Source of the DNA: Alkalithermobacter thermoalcaliphilus JW-YL-7 = DSM 7308 | GTDB lineage: Bacteria > Bacillota > Clostridia > Peptostreptococcales > Peptostreptococcaceae | DNA length: 64,000 bases | Assembly: GCA_001584565.1 (NCBI GenBank) | Contig: LSFY01000001.1 | Location: 606,001-670,000 of the forward strand | Reading direction: 5' to 3' | Shown here: in pieces, positions 29,887 to 38,485 of the stretch | Numbering within the stretch: the first letter of the stretch is position 1 | Layout: each line of letters opens with the position of its first letter | Position numbers and translations under genes: made by a program | Notes under the pieces: generated by a model | The model's database searches: none | What the model saw: the letters and a program-made list of their open reading frames with translations, nothing else | Told to the model about the DNA's origin: nothing

Positions 29887-30861
29887 ATGATAAACATAAT
29901 GTCACTAAAAGAAGTTTTGTATACCATAGTAATTTCATGTTTGATAACACTTATATTGGGGCCTATATTTATTCCTATGTTAAGAAAACTTAAGTTTGGT
30001 CAAACGGTTAGAGAAGAAGGACCAAGAACACATCTTTCAAAGAATGGAACACCTACAATGGGTGGAATAATTATGATTATAGCTATACTTTTTACTATTT
30101 TAACAAGGGCCGGTAGAATCCAAAGAGACACACTATTTGCACTTATATCTATAGTAGGATTTGGATTTATAGGTTTTGTTGATGATTATATAAAAGTTGT
30201 TCTTAAAAGGTCTTTAGGGCTTAGAGCATATCAAAAAATAATAGGTCAGCTAATATTAGCAACAATTCTTGCAGTATATCAATTGAAGTTTTCAGCATTA
30301 GGAACTAGTGTTGTTATACCTTTTTTCAACACTAATATAGACTTAGGAATATTTTATATACCGTTTATAATATTTGTTACAATAGCAACGGTAAATAGTG
30401 TTAATCTAACTGATGGATTAGATGGATTAGCATCAGGAGTTACAATGATTGTAAGTTTATTCTTTGCTATTATAGCTAACTATTGGGGAAATACAAGTAT
30501 AGCAATAGTATCTGCAGCATTAGTTGGAGCATGTTTAGGTTTTTTAAAGTACAATGCAAACCCTGCAAGAGTATTTATGGGTGATACAGGATCTATGGCA
30601 TTAGGAGGAGGGGTTGCAGCTGCTGCTATACTTATGAACTTACCTCTTATAATACCAATAGTAGGAGGCATATATTTTGCAGAATCTTTATCTGTAATAA
30701 TACAAGTAACTTCATTTAAGCTTACTGGAAAGAGAGTATTTAAAATGAGCCCTCTTCATCATCATTTTGAACTTGAAGGATGGCATGAAACGAAAGTAGT
30801 TTTAGTATTTTGGATAGTTAGTGTTATATTGGCTTTAATAGGATTTATAGCTGTAATATAA
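29887..30861 (+). CDS. mraY: Phospho-MurNAc-pentapeptide transferase
   Basis: This membrane enzyme transfers phospho-MurNAc-pentapeptide to undecaprenyl phosphate to form lipid I. 324 residues with about ten membrane segments. Catalytic and binding motifs are FVDDYIKV near residue 97, NLTDGLDGLASG near 174, FMGDTGSMALGG near 229 and the histidine cluster SPLHHHFELEG near 286. GAGAGGAG precedes the ATG. Confidence 0.96.
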   Translation: MINIMSLKEVLYTIVISCLITLILGPIFIPMLRKLKFGQTVREEGPRTHLSKNGTPTMGGIIMIIAILFTILTRAGRIQRDTLFALISIVGFGFIGFVDDYIKVVLKRSLGLRAYQKIIGQLILATILAVYQLKFSALGTSVVIPFFNTNIDLGIFYIPFIIFVTIATVNSVNLTDGLDGLASGVTMIVSLFFAIIANYWGNTSIAIVSAALVGACLGFLKYNANPARVFMGDTGSMALGGGVAAAAILMNLPLIIPIVGGIYFAESLSVIIQVTSFKLTGKRVFKMSPLHHHFELEGWHETKVVLVFWIVSVILALIGFIAVI

Positions 30862-30873
30862 GGAGGGAAGAAG

Positions 30874-32223
30874 ATGAATTTAAATGGAAAGAAAGTATTG
30901 CTTGTAGGCCTTGCAAAAACAGGTATATCTATGATAAAAAAACTTGCTACGATGGGATGTAACATAGTTGTGAACGATATAAAAGATGAATCAAAACTCA
31001 AAGACATAATAAATCAATTAAAGGGATATAATGTAGAATATATACTAGGTAGGCATATAGACTATATAGAAGATATAGACCTTGTAGTAGTATCTCCAGG
31101 AGTTCCTTTAGATATTCCATTTATAGTAGAACTTAAAAAGAGAGATATAGAGGTTATAGGGGAGGTAGAATTTGCTTACAGGTTAGCTAAAGGCAAATTT
31201 ATAGGAATAACAGGAACAAACGGCAAAACAACTACAACTACATTAGTAGGAGAAATATTTAAATCATTTAGCTCTAATACCTTTGTAGTTGGTAACATAG
31301 GAAATCCAGTAATAGATATAGTAGATCTATCAACAAAAGATTCATTTATAGTTACAGAACTTAGTAGCTTTCAGCTTGAGAGTATAAGAGATTTTAGACC
31401 TAAAGTAAGTGCTATCTTAAATATAACAGAAGATCATCTTAATAGACATAAAACGATGCAAAATTATATAGATGCTAAAGCTAGAATATTTGAGAATCAA
31501 ACAAGTGAAGATTTTACGGTATTAAATTATGACTGCATTTTATCTAGAAATCTAGCTCAAAGATGTAAATCTAAGGTAATATTCTTCAGTAGAAAAGAAG
31601 TTTTAAAAGAAGGAGTATTTGTATTAAATAACAATATAGTAATAAGATTTGATGGAAAAGATACCCTAGTTATAGATAAAGATAATTTAAGCTTACCTGG
31701 AGATCATAACCTAGAAAATGCACTAGCTGCGGTAGCTATAGCATTTATTTTGAATGTAGATTTAGATACAATAAGAAAAGTTTTAAAATCATTCAAAGGG
31801 GTAGAGCATAGACTAGAATTTGTTAGAGAATTAAATGGGATAAAGTTTATAAACGATTCTAAAGGAACAAATCCTGATGCTTCTATAAAAGCAATTCAAT
31901 CATATAATAGCCCAATTGTTTTAATAGCAGGAGGAATGGATAAAAATAGTGATTTTACAGACTTTATAAAATCATTTAATGGCAAAGTAAAAGGGTTAGT
32001 GCTTTTAGGCCAAACAGCTGAAAAAATAGAAAAAGCAGCTTTAGAGCAAGGTTTTAAAAATTCATATAAAGTTAAAAATATGAAAGATGCAGTGAATAAA
32101 TGTTTTGAAATTGCGCAAAGTGGTGATATAGTTCTTCTTTCTCCAGCATGTGCAAGTTGGGATATGTATGAAAGTTATGAAGCTAGAGGGAATGACTTTA
32201 AAGAATGTGTCTATAGCCTTTAA
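30874..32223 (+). CDS. murD: UDP-MurNAc-L-alanine--D-glutamate ligase
   Basis: It adds D-glutamate to UDP-MurNAc-L-Ala. 449 residues. The ATP loop GITGTNGKTTTTT is near residue 109. TELSSFQLE, NITEDHLNRH, NDSKGTNPDAS and LLSPACASWDMYESYEARG are standard MurD motifs. GGAGGG precedes the ATG. Gene order mraY-murD-ftsW/spoVE-murG is the canonical one. Confidence 0.96.
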   Translation: MNLNGKKVLLVGLAKTGISMIKKLATMGCNIVVNDIKDESKLKDIINQLKGYNVEYILGRHIDYIEDIDLVVVSPGVPLDIPFIVELKKRDIEVIGEVEFAYRLAKGKFIGITGTNGKTTTTTLVGEIFKSFSSNTFVVGNIGNPVIDIVDLSTKDSFIVTELSSFQLESIRDFRPKVSAILNITEDHLNRHKTMQNYIDAKARIFENQTSEDFTVLNYDCILSRNLAQRCKSKVIFFSRKEVLKEGVFVLNNNIVIRFDGKDTLVIDKDNLSLPGDHNLENALAAVAIAFILNVDLDTIRKVLKSFKGVEHRLEFVRELNGIKFINDSKGTNPDASIKAIQSYNSPIVLIAGGMDKNSDFTDFIKSFNGKVKGLVLLGQTAEKIEKAALEQGFKNSYKVKNMKDAVNKCFEIAQSGDIVLLSPACASWDMYESYEARGNDFKECVYSL

Positions 32224-32243
32224 TTAAATAGGGAGGTCCTAAT

Positions 32244-33353
32244 ATGGGCAAAAAAAAGCAAAGAGATTTTGATCCATATATTTTCTATACTACAATAGCT
32301 TTAGTAGTTATAGGAATTATAATGGTATTTAGTTCTAGTTTTGTTCAAGCTAAAATGAAAATGAAAGATGAGTATTTTTTCCTAAAAAGAAATATGATAT
32401 GGGCTACACTAGGATTTTTTGCTATGATATTTGCATCAAAGGTAGATTATAAAAGGCTAGAAAAATTAACAGGAAAGATAGGGATACTTACCTTTATACT
32501 ACTTGTATTAGTACTTACTCCATTAGGAATAAATATAAATGGAGCTAGAAGATGGATAGGTATAGGTTCACTTACAATAATGCCATCTGAAGTTGCTAAA
32601 TTTGCATCTATAATTGTTGTTTCAAAAATAATAAAAAATAAAAAGAATAAGATAGGAAAATTAATCGAAGGAGTTTTTCCTTGTATATTAGTTTCATCAG
32701 TTTACTTTGCTCTTATCATGCTTCAACCAGACTTATCTACAGGAGCGAGTATATTGATGACAACAATTGTCATGTTGTTTGTAGCTGGGTTAGATATGAA
32801 GGTTATTATAGGTCTTGGCGGCGTAGCATGTGCTGCATTTGTAGCACTTATAGCCACATCTTCATATAGACTAAAGCGCTTTTTATCATTTTTAGATCCT
32901 TTTCAAGATCCAACAGGAAGTGGATATCAGGTAATTCAATCCTTATATGCACTAGGGTCAGGTGGATTATTTGGACTTGGTTTAGGCAGAAGTAGACAAA
33001 AGTTTTTTTATATTCCTGAGCCACAAAATGACTTTATATTTGCGATAATAGGAGAAGAACTAGGGTACATAGGGTGTATAGTTGTATTGCTTTTATTTTT
33101 ATTTTTGATATACAGATGCGTAAGAGTAGCTATTAATGCTCCAGATATATATGGCAGTATGTTAGTTGTAGGAATTACAGCTCAAATAGGAATACAGGTT
33201 ATGATAAATGTAGCTGTTGCAACATCTTCAATGCCTGTTACTGGAATACCTCTTCCATTTATAAGCTATGGAGGAAGTTCGCTTATAATATTTATGGCAG
33301 CAATCGGGGTTATACTGAATGTATCTAGACATGTTAAGTTAGATGGGAGTTGA
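32244..33353 (+). CDS. spoVE: SEDS-family peptidoglycan glycosyltransferase (SpoVE/FtsW)
   Basis: This polytopic membrane protein of 369 residues and about ten segments polymerises lipid II with its partner class B PBP. The signature PEPQNDFIFAIIGEELGY is near residue 260, with PLPFISYGGSSLI near 335. Between murD and murG this is either FtsW or SpoVE; in related spore formers it is usually called SpoVE, so the symbol is by context. GGGAGGTC precedes the ATG. Confidence 0.88.
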   Translation: MGKKKQRDFDPYIFYTTIALVVIGIIMVFSSSFVQAKMKMKDEYFFLKRNMIWATLGFFAMIFASKVDYKRLEKLTGKIGILTFILLVLVLTPLGININGARRWIGIGSLTIMPSEVAKFASIIVVSKIIKNKKNKIGKLIEGVFPCILVSSVYFALIMLQPDLSTGASILMTTIVMLFVAGLDMKVIIGLGGVACAAFVALIATSSYRLKRFLSFLDPFQDPTGSGYQVIQSLYALGSGGLFGLGLGRSRQKFFYIPEPQNDFIFAIIGEELGYIGCIVVLLLFLFLIYRCVRVAINAPDIYGSMLVVGITAQIGIQVMINVAVATSSMPVTGIPLPFISYGGSSLIIFMAAIGVILNVSRHVKLDGS

Positions 33354-33357
33354 TTAA

Positions 33358-34449
33358 ATGAAGGTTTTGATTTCTGGAGGTGGAACAGGAGGTCATATAT
33401 ATCCAGCTATAGCTATTGCAAATAAGCTAGAGGAAGAATTAAAAGAAGTTGAGATATTATTTGTAGGAACAGAAAAAGGACTTGAAAGCAAGGTAGTTCC
33501 TAAGGCAGGCTATGAATTAAAAACAATAACAGTTGAAGGATTTCAAAGAAAAATAAGTTTTGAGAATGTAAAAAGAGTTTTAAAATTATTTAAAGGATTA
33601 GAAGATGCTAGAAAAATAGTGAAAAAGTTTGATCCAGATATAGTAATAGGAACTGGTGGATATGTATGTGGACCAGTTGTATTTAATGCAGCTATGAGAG
33701 GTATTCCAACAGTTATACATGAGCAAAACGCATTTCCAGGTATAACTAATAAGATACTTGCAAGATTTGTAGATAAAATATTAATAAGCTTTGAAGATGC
33801 AAAAAAATATTTTCCTAATTCTGATAAAGTTGTTTTTACAGGAAACCCAGTAAGAAAAGAGATTCTAACGGCTAATAAAAATGAAGCAAAGAGAAAGCTT
33901 GGAATAGCAGAAGACAAAAAAATGCTTCTTTGTGTAGGTGGAAGTGGAGGATCAAGAAAGCTAAACGATTCTATGGTTAATATAATTAGTAATCTAGTTA
34001 AAGAAGATATACAATTTATTCATGTTACAGGTAAAAACCATTATGAAAAATTTATTGATAAGTTAGGAGAGATTAACCTTAAAAAGTCACAGAAAGTAGT
34101 AGATTATCTAGATGATATGGCTACGGCACTAGCAGCTTGTGATCTTGTAATATGTAGTGCAGGTGCAATTACATTAGCAGAAGTTACAGCTTTAGGTAAA
34201 CCATCTATAATCATTCCTAAAGCCTATACAGCTGAAAATCATCAAGAGTACAATGCTAAGAGTTTAGAAAACAAAGGAGCAGCAATGGTAATATTAGAAA
34301 AGGATTTAAATTCGAAAGTTCTAAACGACATGATATTTAAGATTTTAGGAGACAGAAAAAGATTAAAAGATATGGAACAAAACAGTAAGAATGCGGGTAT
34401 GCCACAATCAATAGAAATAATATATAAAGAAATTATTAGTATGCTGTAA
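33358..34449 (+). CDS. murG: UDP-GlcNAc:lipid I N-acetylglucosaminyltransferase
   Basis: This peripheral membrane enzyme makes lipid II. 363 residues of GT-B fold. The N-terminal lipid-binding G loop is SGGGTGGHIYPA at residues 5-16, and GTGGYVCGP near 99 is the second glycine motif. The UDP-GlcNAc site is in SAGAITLAEVTALGKPSIIIP, followed by ENHQEYNA. GGGAG precedes ATG 33358, four bases after the spoVE/ftsW stop. Confidence 0.96.
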   Translation: MKVLISGGGTGGHIYPAIAIANKLEEELKEVEILFVGTEKGLESKVVPKAGYELKTITVEGFQRKISFENVKRVLKLFKGLEDARKIVKKFDPDIVIGTGGYVCGPVVFNAAMRGIPTVIHEQNAFPGITNKILARFVDKILISFEDAKKYFPNSDKVVFTGNPVRKEILTANKNEAKRKLGIAEDKKMLLCVGGSGGSRKLNDSMVNIISNLVKEDIQFIHVTGKNHYEKFIDKLGEINLKKSQKVVDYLDDMATALAACDLVICSAGAITLAEVTALGKPSIIIPKAYTAENHQEYNAKSLENKGAAMVILEKDLNSKVLNDMIFKILGDRKRLKDMEQNSKNAGMPQSIEIIYKEIISML

Positions 34450-34458
34450 GTCACATAA

Positions 34459-34516
34459 ACCCCCCTTAAAACATAATTTAAATAGTATAATGCATCATTT
34501 AATTTGAAAGGGGGGT
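34459..34516 (+). promoter_or_regulatory. Inverted repeat that can mask the murA ribosome binding site
   Basis: ACCCCCCTT (34459-34467) is the exact complement of AAGGGGGGT (34508-34516), and the latter is the murA Shine-Dalgarno site. The intervening 40 bases hold a TATAAT at 34486-34491 without a clear -35. RNA starting from murG would contain both arms; RNA starting at that -10 would contain only the right arm. Confidence 0.45.
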
Positions 34517-34523
34517 GACCTTC

Positions 34524-35774
34524 TTGGATAAATTTATAATCCGTGGAGGAAATAAATTAAAGGGAGAAATAAGTTTAAAAGGTGCAAAGAATGCAGTCTT
34601 ACCTATAGTTGCTGCTACTATCCTAAATGAAGGAGAAAGCATAATACACAATGTTCCAAATATAGCAGATGTTAATGTTATGATAGATATATTAAGACAT
34701 GTAGGATGCTATGTTAAATTTGAAGATGGAACATTAACTATTAATACAAAATATATGCATACATCTGAGATTCCAGAAAGCTTTGTAAGAAGAATGAGGT
34801 CTTCCATAATTCTATTAGGATCAATGGTTGCAAGATTTGATCAAACTAAAATAAGTTACCCAGGTGGTTGTGAGATTGGATCAAGACCGATAGATCTTCA
34901 CTTAAAGTCCTTATCACAAATGGGAGTAGAAATTCAAGAAGTACACGGATATATAAGATGTAAAAGACAATCAATAAACTCTAGTGAAATACAACTCGAT
35001 TTTCCTAGTGTGGGCGCTACAGAAAATATAATGTTAGCATCTGTAAAATCAAGAGGAATAACGAAAATATATAATGCTGCTAAAGAACCAGAAATAGTAG
35101 ATCTTCAAAATTTTCTAAATTCCATGGGTGCAAAAGTGAAAGGCGCAGGAACTAGTTATATAGAAATAGAAGGGGTAGAAAGATTAAATAATGTTGAATA
35201 TACTATAATTCCAGATAGAATAGCTATAGGAACTTATTTAGTAGCAGCTGCTATGACTAACGGAGAAATTATAATCAACAATGTTGTTCCAGAACATATC
35301 CAAAGCATAGTATCGAAATTGAAAGAGGCAGGGTGTGAAATAAGTTATCTAAGAAATAGTATAAAACTTAAATGTTTAGGTAGGATCAATTCTGTTGAGC
35401 ATATAAAAACACTTCCATATCCAGGCTTTCCTACTGATATGCAAGCGCAAATTACTACTTTAATGACAATAGCTAATGGAACTAGCCTTATAGAAGAAAA
35501 TATATTCGAAAATAGGTTTAAGTATTGCAATGAACTTATAAGAATGGGGGCTAATATAACTATATCAGGAAAAACTGCTATAGTAAAAGGTGTAAAAAGT
35601 TTAATGGGAGCAAAGGTTAACTCCCCTGATTTAAGAGGAGGAGCAGCATTAGTATTAGCAGCTTTAAATGCAAACGGATATAGTGAAGTATATGGCATTG
35701 ATCATATAGATAGAGGATATGAAAGTATGGAGAAGGTTTTATCAAGTCTAGGAGCTGATATAATAAGGGCTTAG
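34524..35774 (+). CDS. murA: UDP-N-acetylglucosamine 1-carboxyvinyltransferase
   Basis: It commits UDP-GlcNAc to wall synthesis by adding enolpyruvate from PEP. The fosfomycin-target cysteine is in YPGGCEIGSRPIDLH near residue 112; KGAKNAVLP near residue 17 and the C-terminal DLRGGAALVLAAL are conserved. TTG 34524 (MDKFIIRGGN) is chosen over an in-frame GTG at 34515 that lies inside the Shine-Dalgarno sequence; this gives 416 residues. The cluster places murA between murG and ftsQ, where many Firmicutes have murB. Confidence 0.93.
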   Translation: MDKFIIRGGNKLKGEISLKGAKNAVLPIVAATILNEGESIIHNVPNIADVNVMIDILRHVGCYVKFEDGTLTINTKYMHTSEIPESFVRRMRSSIILLGSMVARFDQTKISYPGGCEIGSRPIDLHLKSLSQMGVEIQEVHGYIRCKRQSINSSEIQLDFPSVGATENIMLASVKSRGITKIYNAAKEPEIVDLQNFLNSMGAKVKGAGTSYIEIEGVERLNNVEYTIIPDRIAIGTYLVAAAMTNGEIIINNVVPEHIQSIVSKLKEAGCEISYLRNSIKLKCLGRINSVEHIKTLPYPGFPTDMQAQITTLMTIANGTSLIEENIFENRFKYCNELIRMGANITISGKTAIVKGVKSLMGAKVNSPDLRGGAALVLAALNANGYSEVYGIDHIDRGYESMEKVLSSLGADIIRA

Positions 35775-35791
35775 ACTTGAGCCTTTTTTTT
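35765..35791 (+). terminator. Possible terminator after murA
   Basis: AAGG(G)CT and AGCCTT pair with one bulged G around the murA stop, followed by eight T. The stem is short; read-through into ftsQ is plausible. Confidence 0.5.
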
Positions 35792-35864
35792 ATGGTATAT
35801 ATAAGGTTATAATGATATATATGAATGTATTTTTTATGGAATTTTTCAGAAAGGAATGTTTTAA

Positions 35865-36584
35865 ATGAAAAGGAATAATATTTTGATATTAATAGTTATT
35901 TTAATGATTAGTATTTTCGGTTATATATTTATAAAAACAGATGTATTTTCTTTGAAGGAAGTAAGTGTTGTAGGGTTAGTAAAACTTGATAAAGAGGATA
36001 TACTTATAAGTGGAAAAATAGAAAAGGGTAAAAATATTTATATGTATAATATCAAAAATGTTAAAGATAATATTCTAAGTAATCCATATGTAAAAGATGT
36101 AAGAATAAAAAGAGCTTTTCCAAACAAAATCTTTATAGATATAACGGAAAGAGTACAGATATGTACAATTCCATATATGGGTTCTTATATTATAATAGAT
36201 GAAGAAGGCGTTGTACTTAAGGTTGAAGAAAATATAGAAAATGTAGACAAGCCTTTCCTTACAGGGTTAACTTTTGATAATTTTAATTTAGGAAAAAAGA
36301 TAGAAATTAAGGATAAAAAGTTATTATCAAGAATATTAGATTTGCTAAATTCTTGTAATAGTGCTAATATATTAGATAATATATCAGAAATAAATATTGA
36401 TGAAAACATGGATATAAGGTTATATACACTTCAGGGAATAGAAGTTCTTTTAGGACAAGGTGAAGATATAAACTACAAAATGTTTCAGCTAAGTAAAATA
36501 ATGGTAGACTTGCATACTAAAAATATAACAAGTGGAATTGTAGATATGAAGTTTGACACATATCCCGTATATAGAGAGAGATAG
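35865..36584 (+). CDS. ftsQ: Cell division protein FtsQ/DivIB
   Basis: This bitopic membrane protein has 239 residues: a membrane segment at about 6-25, then an extracellular POTRA domain (FSLKEVSVVGLVKLDKEDIL near residue 30 through RAFPNKIFIDITER near 92) and the beta domain. It stabilises FtsL-DivIC in the divisome. AGAAAGGAA precedes the ATG. It follows murA by 90 bases and leads into the DUF881 genes. Confidence 0.9.
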   Translation: MKRNNILILIVILMISIFGYIFIKTDVFSLKEVSVVGLVKLDKEDILISGKIEKGKNIYMYNIKNVKDNILSNPYVKDVRIKRAFPNKIFIDITERVQICTIPYMGSYIIIDEEGVVLKVEENIENVDKPFLTGLTFDNFNLGKKIEIKDKKLLSRILDLLNSCNSANILDNISEINIDENMDIRLYTLQGIEVLLGQGEDINYKMFQLSKIMVDLHTKNITSGIVDMKFDTYPVYRER

Positions 36585-36596
36585 GGGTTGATTATC

Positions 36597-37298
36597 TTGA
36601 AAAAAAATAAAATTATACTATTTTTTCTAAGCACTTTATTAGGTATAATTTTAGTTATTCAGTTAAGAACAATAGAAAAAGCAACTGGAGGAGTAGTATC
36701 TTCTCAAAAGGCACAGCAATTAGCATTAGAGTTAAAAAGTTTAAGAGATAGAAAAGAAGTTTTATTAAAAGAATTAAAAACTGTAGAGAGTAGAATAGAA
36801 CAATATAAAAATGCTGAGGCAAACGAAAGTGTTATAGTTAAAAATCTAAAAAATGATATAAGAAAATATTCAAATTTAGCTGGGTATTATGATGTATCGG
36901 GTCCAGGAGTTATAGTTAGGTTAGAAGAAGGAAAGGATATAACAACTAGTAGTGTATTAACATATAATTACGAATTGTTATTAGCTCTTATAAATAAGTT
37001 AAACGCATCTGGTGCAGAAGCTATTTCAATAAACAACGAAAGAGTAGTTGCTAATACAGAAATAGCTCTTTCGGGTGACAGACTAATAATAAATAGAAAT
37101 CCAGTTATGCCACCATTTGAGATAAAAGCAATAGGAGATGCTAATACTTTAGAAGCTGCACTAAACTTAAGATATGGAATTATATGGGAAATAAGAAAGT
37201 ACTATGGATTAAATGTTACTGTAGAAAAAAGTCAGAATATAGAAATACCTAGATATACAAGAAGAATAAAATTTGAGTATGCTAAGCCAGTAGATTAG
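36597..37298 (+). CDS. DUF881 protein (first of a tandem pair)
   Basis: This protein of 233 residues has an N-terminal membrane segment (about 5-22), a coiled coil (about 35-85) and the DUF881 domain from YYDVSGPGVIVRLEEG near residue 100 to the end, with NASGAEAISINNERV. DUF881 proteins sit near ftsQ and ftsZ in many Firmicutes and actinobacteria; a divisome role is suspected but not established. TTG 36597 behind TAGGGGTTG is preferred to a TTG at 36588 inside that site. Confidence 0.85.
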   Translation: MKKNKIILFFLSTLLGIILVIQLRTIEKATGGVVSSQKAQQLALELKSLRDRKEVLLKELKTVESRIEQYKNAEANESVIVKNLKNDIRKYSNLAGYYDVSGPGVIVRLEEGKDITTSSVLTYNYELLLALINKLNASGAEAISINNERVVANTEIALSGDRLIINRNPVMPPFEIKAIGDANTLEAALNLRYGIIWEIRKYYGLNVTVEKSQNIEIPRYTRRIKFEYAKPVD

Positions 37299-37313
37299 AT
37301 ATAGGTGGTAACT

Positions 37314-38030
37314 ATGAACAAAATAGTTAAGCAAAGATATGTAGTTTTAATGTCATTTTTGTTAGGAATTATAATATCAATACAACTTAAAAGTTTAGAT
37401 CCTAATAATGTTTTTGTAAGTTTAAGGTCTATAAATGAAATAAAAAGTCAGATAGAACTAGAAAGAATAGAACTAGAAAATATAAATAGGCTTATATCAG
37501 AAAGAAAGTATGATATAGCAAAGTATGAAATAGAGCTAAAGGAAAATGGATCGATAAAGAGCGTAATAGAAAGTGAGCTTGTTGAATTAAAAGCAATAAC
37601 AGGATTTAAAGCTGTAAAAGGTCCTGGTATTGTTGTAAGTTTAGCCGATAGTGAAAGAGAGTTAAATCTAGGAGAGGATCCGAATGATATAATAGTACAT
37701 GATGTGGATGTTTTAAGAATTGTTAATGACTTAAAAGTAGCAGGGGCTGAGGCTTTAGCTATTAATGGAGAAAGAATAATAAGTTTATCTGAAATTAAAT
37801 GTTCAGGACCAACTATAACTATAAATGGGTCTACTTATGGACAACCATTTGTTATAACAGCAATAGGAGAACCAAAAATGCTAGAAGCCGCGATTAAAGC
37901 ACCAAATTCATATGCAAGTGTTTTAAAAGATGTGTATGGTTTGAAAGTACATTCAAACATATTTGATGAAATAAAAATACCAAAATATAACAGAAGTGTT
38001 CGCTTTAAATTTATAAAAGAAGGTGATTAA
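37314..38030 (+). CDS. DUF881 protein (second of a tandem pair)
   Basis: A 238-residue paralogue of the preceding gene with the same plan: membrane segment at about 9-24, coiled coil (about 35-80), then DUF881 from FKAVKGPGIVVSLAD and VAGAEALAINGERI. ATG 37314 follows AGGTGG; an upstream in-frame GTG overlaps that site. It is 15 bases after its twin and ends against sbp. The two differ enough to suggest an old duplication rather than a recent repeat. Confidence 0.85.
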   Translation: MNKIVKQRYVVLMSFLLGIIISIQLKSLDPNNVFVSLRSINEIKSQIELERIELENINRLISERKYDIAKYEIELKENGSIKSVIESELVELKAITGFKAVKGPGIVVSLADSERELNLGEDPNDIIVHDVDVLRIVNDLKVAGAEALAINGERIISLSEIKCSGPTITINGSTYGQPFVITAIGEPKMLEAAIKAPNSYASVLKDVYGLKVHSNIFDEIKIPKYNRSVRFKFIKEGD

Positions 38031-38034
38031 CTTG

Positions 38035-38385
38035 ATGGTGACTTTAGTAGGACTTGCATTAGGTGTAATAATTGGATATTATATACCTGTAACGTATCCT
38101 GATAGCTATTCTTTATATATATCAGTTGCTATATTAGCTTCACTAGATTCAGTATTCGGAGCTATAAGAGCCAATATTGAAGGAAATTATGATAATATTA
38201 TATTTATAACAGGTTTTTTTGGAAATGCTATTATAGCAGGATTTTTAGCTTATGTGGGAGATAAATTAGGAGTTCCCCTTTATTATGCTTCTATATTTGT
38301 ATTTGGAGGAAGGTTATTCCAAAACTTTGCTATAATTAGAAGGCGTATTTTTGACAGATTTGTGATTAAAAAAAGAGGAAATTAA
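38035..38385 (+). CDS. sbp: Small basic membrane protein Sbp (DUF1290)
   Basis: This small, basic integral membrane protein (116 residues, three to four segments) matches the Sbp/DUF1290 family found between the DUF881 genes and ftsZ in Gram-positives. It has PDSYSLYISVAILASLDSVFGAIRAN and ends in a basic tail RRRIFDRFVIKKRGN. Start choice is open: ATG 38035 or TTG 38032, both behind GAAGGTGAT; the in-frame GTG 38023 is part of the ribosome binding site. Function unknown. Confidence 0.8.
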   Translation: MVTLVGLALGVIIGYYIPVTYPDSYSLYISVAILASLDSVFGAIRANIEGNYDNIIFITGFFGNAIIAGFLAYVGDKLGVPLYYASIFVFGGRLFQNFAIIRRRIFDRFVIKKRGN

Positions 38386-38424
38386 AGATTTATGTTGAAT
38401 AACAAATAAATAATAATTGTAAAT

Positions 38425-38453
38425 TTTAAACAGTATATAGTTGGGTTTATAAT
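38425..38453 (+). promoter_or_regulatory. Weak candidate promoter for ftsZ
   Basis: TTTAAA (38425-38430), 17 bases, TATAAT (38448-38453), in the 100-base gap before ftsZ. The -35 box is poor. Confidence 0.35.
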
Positions 38454-38485
38454 ATAAACGATAACAATGTTAAGGAGGTTCCTAG

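Noticed and set aside
33543-33917. Leftward 124-codon open frame opposite murG
   Set aside because: Antisense shadow of murG without start signals or recognisable domains.
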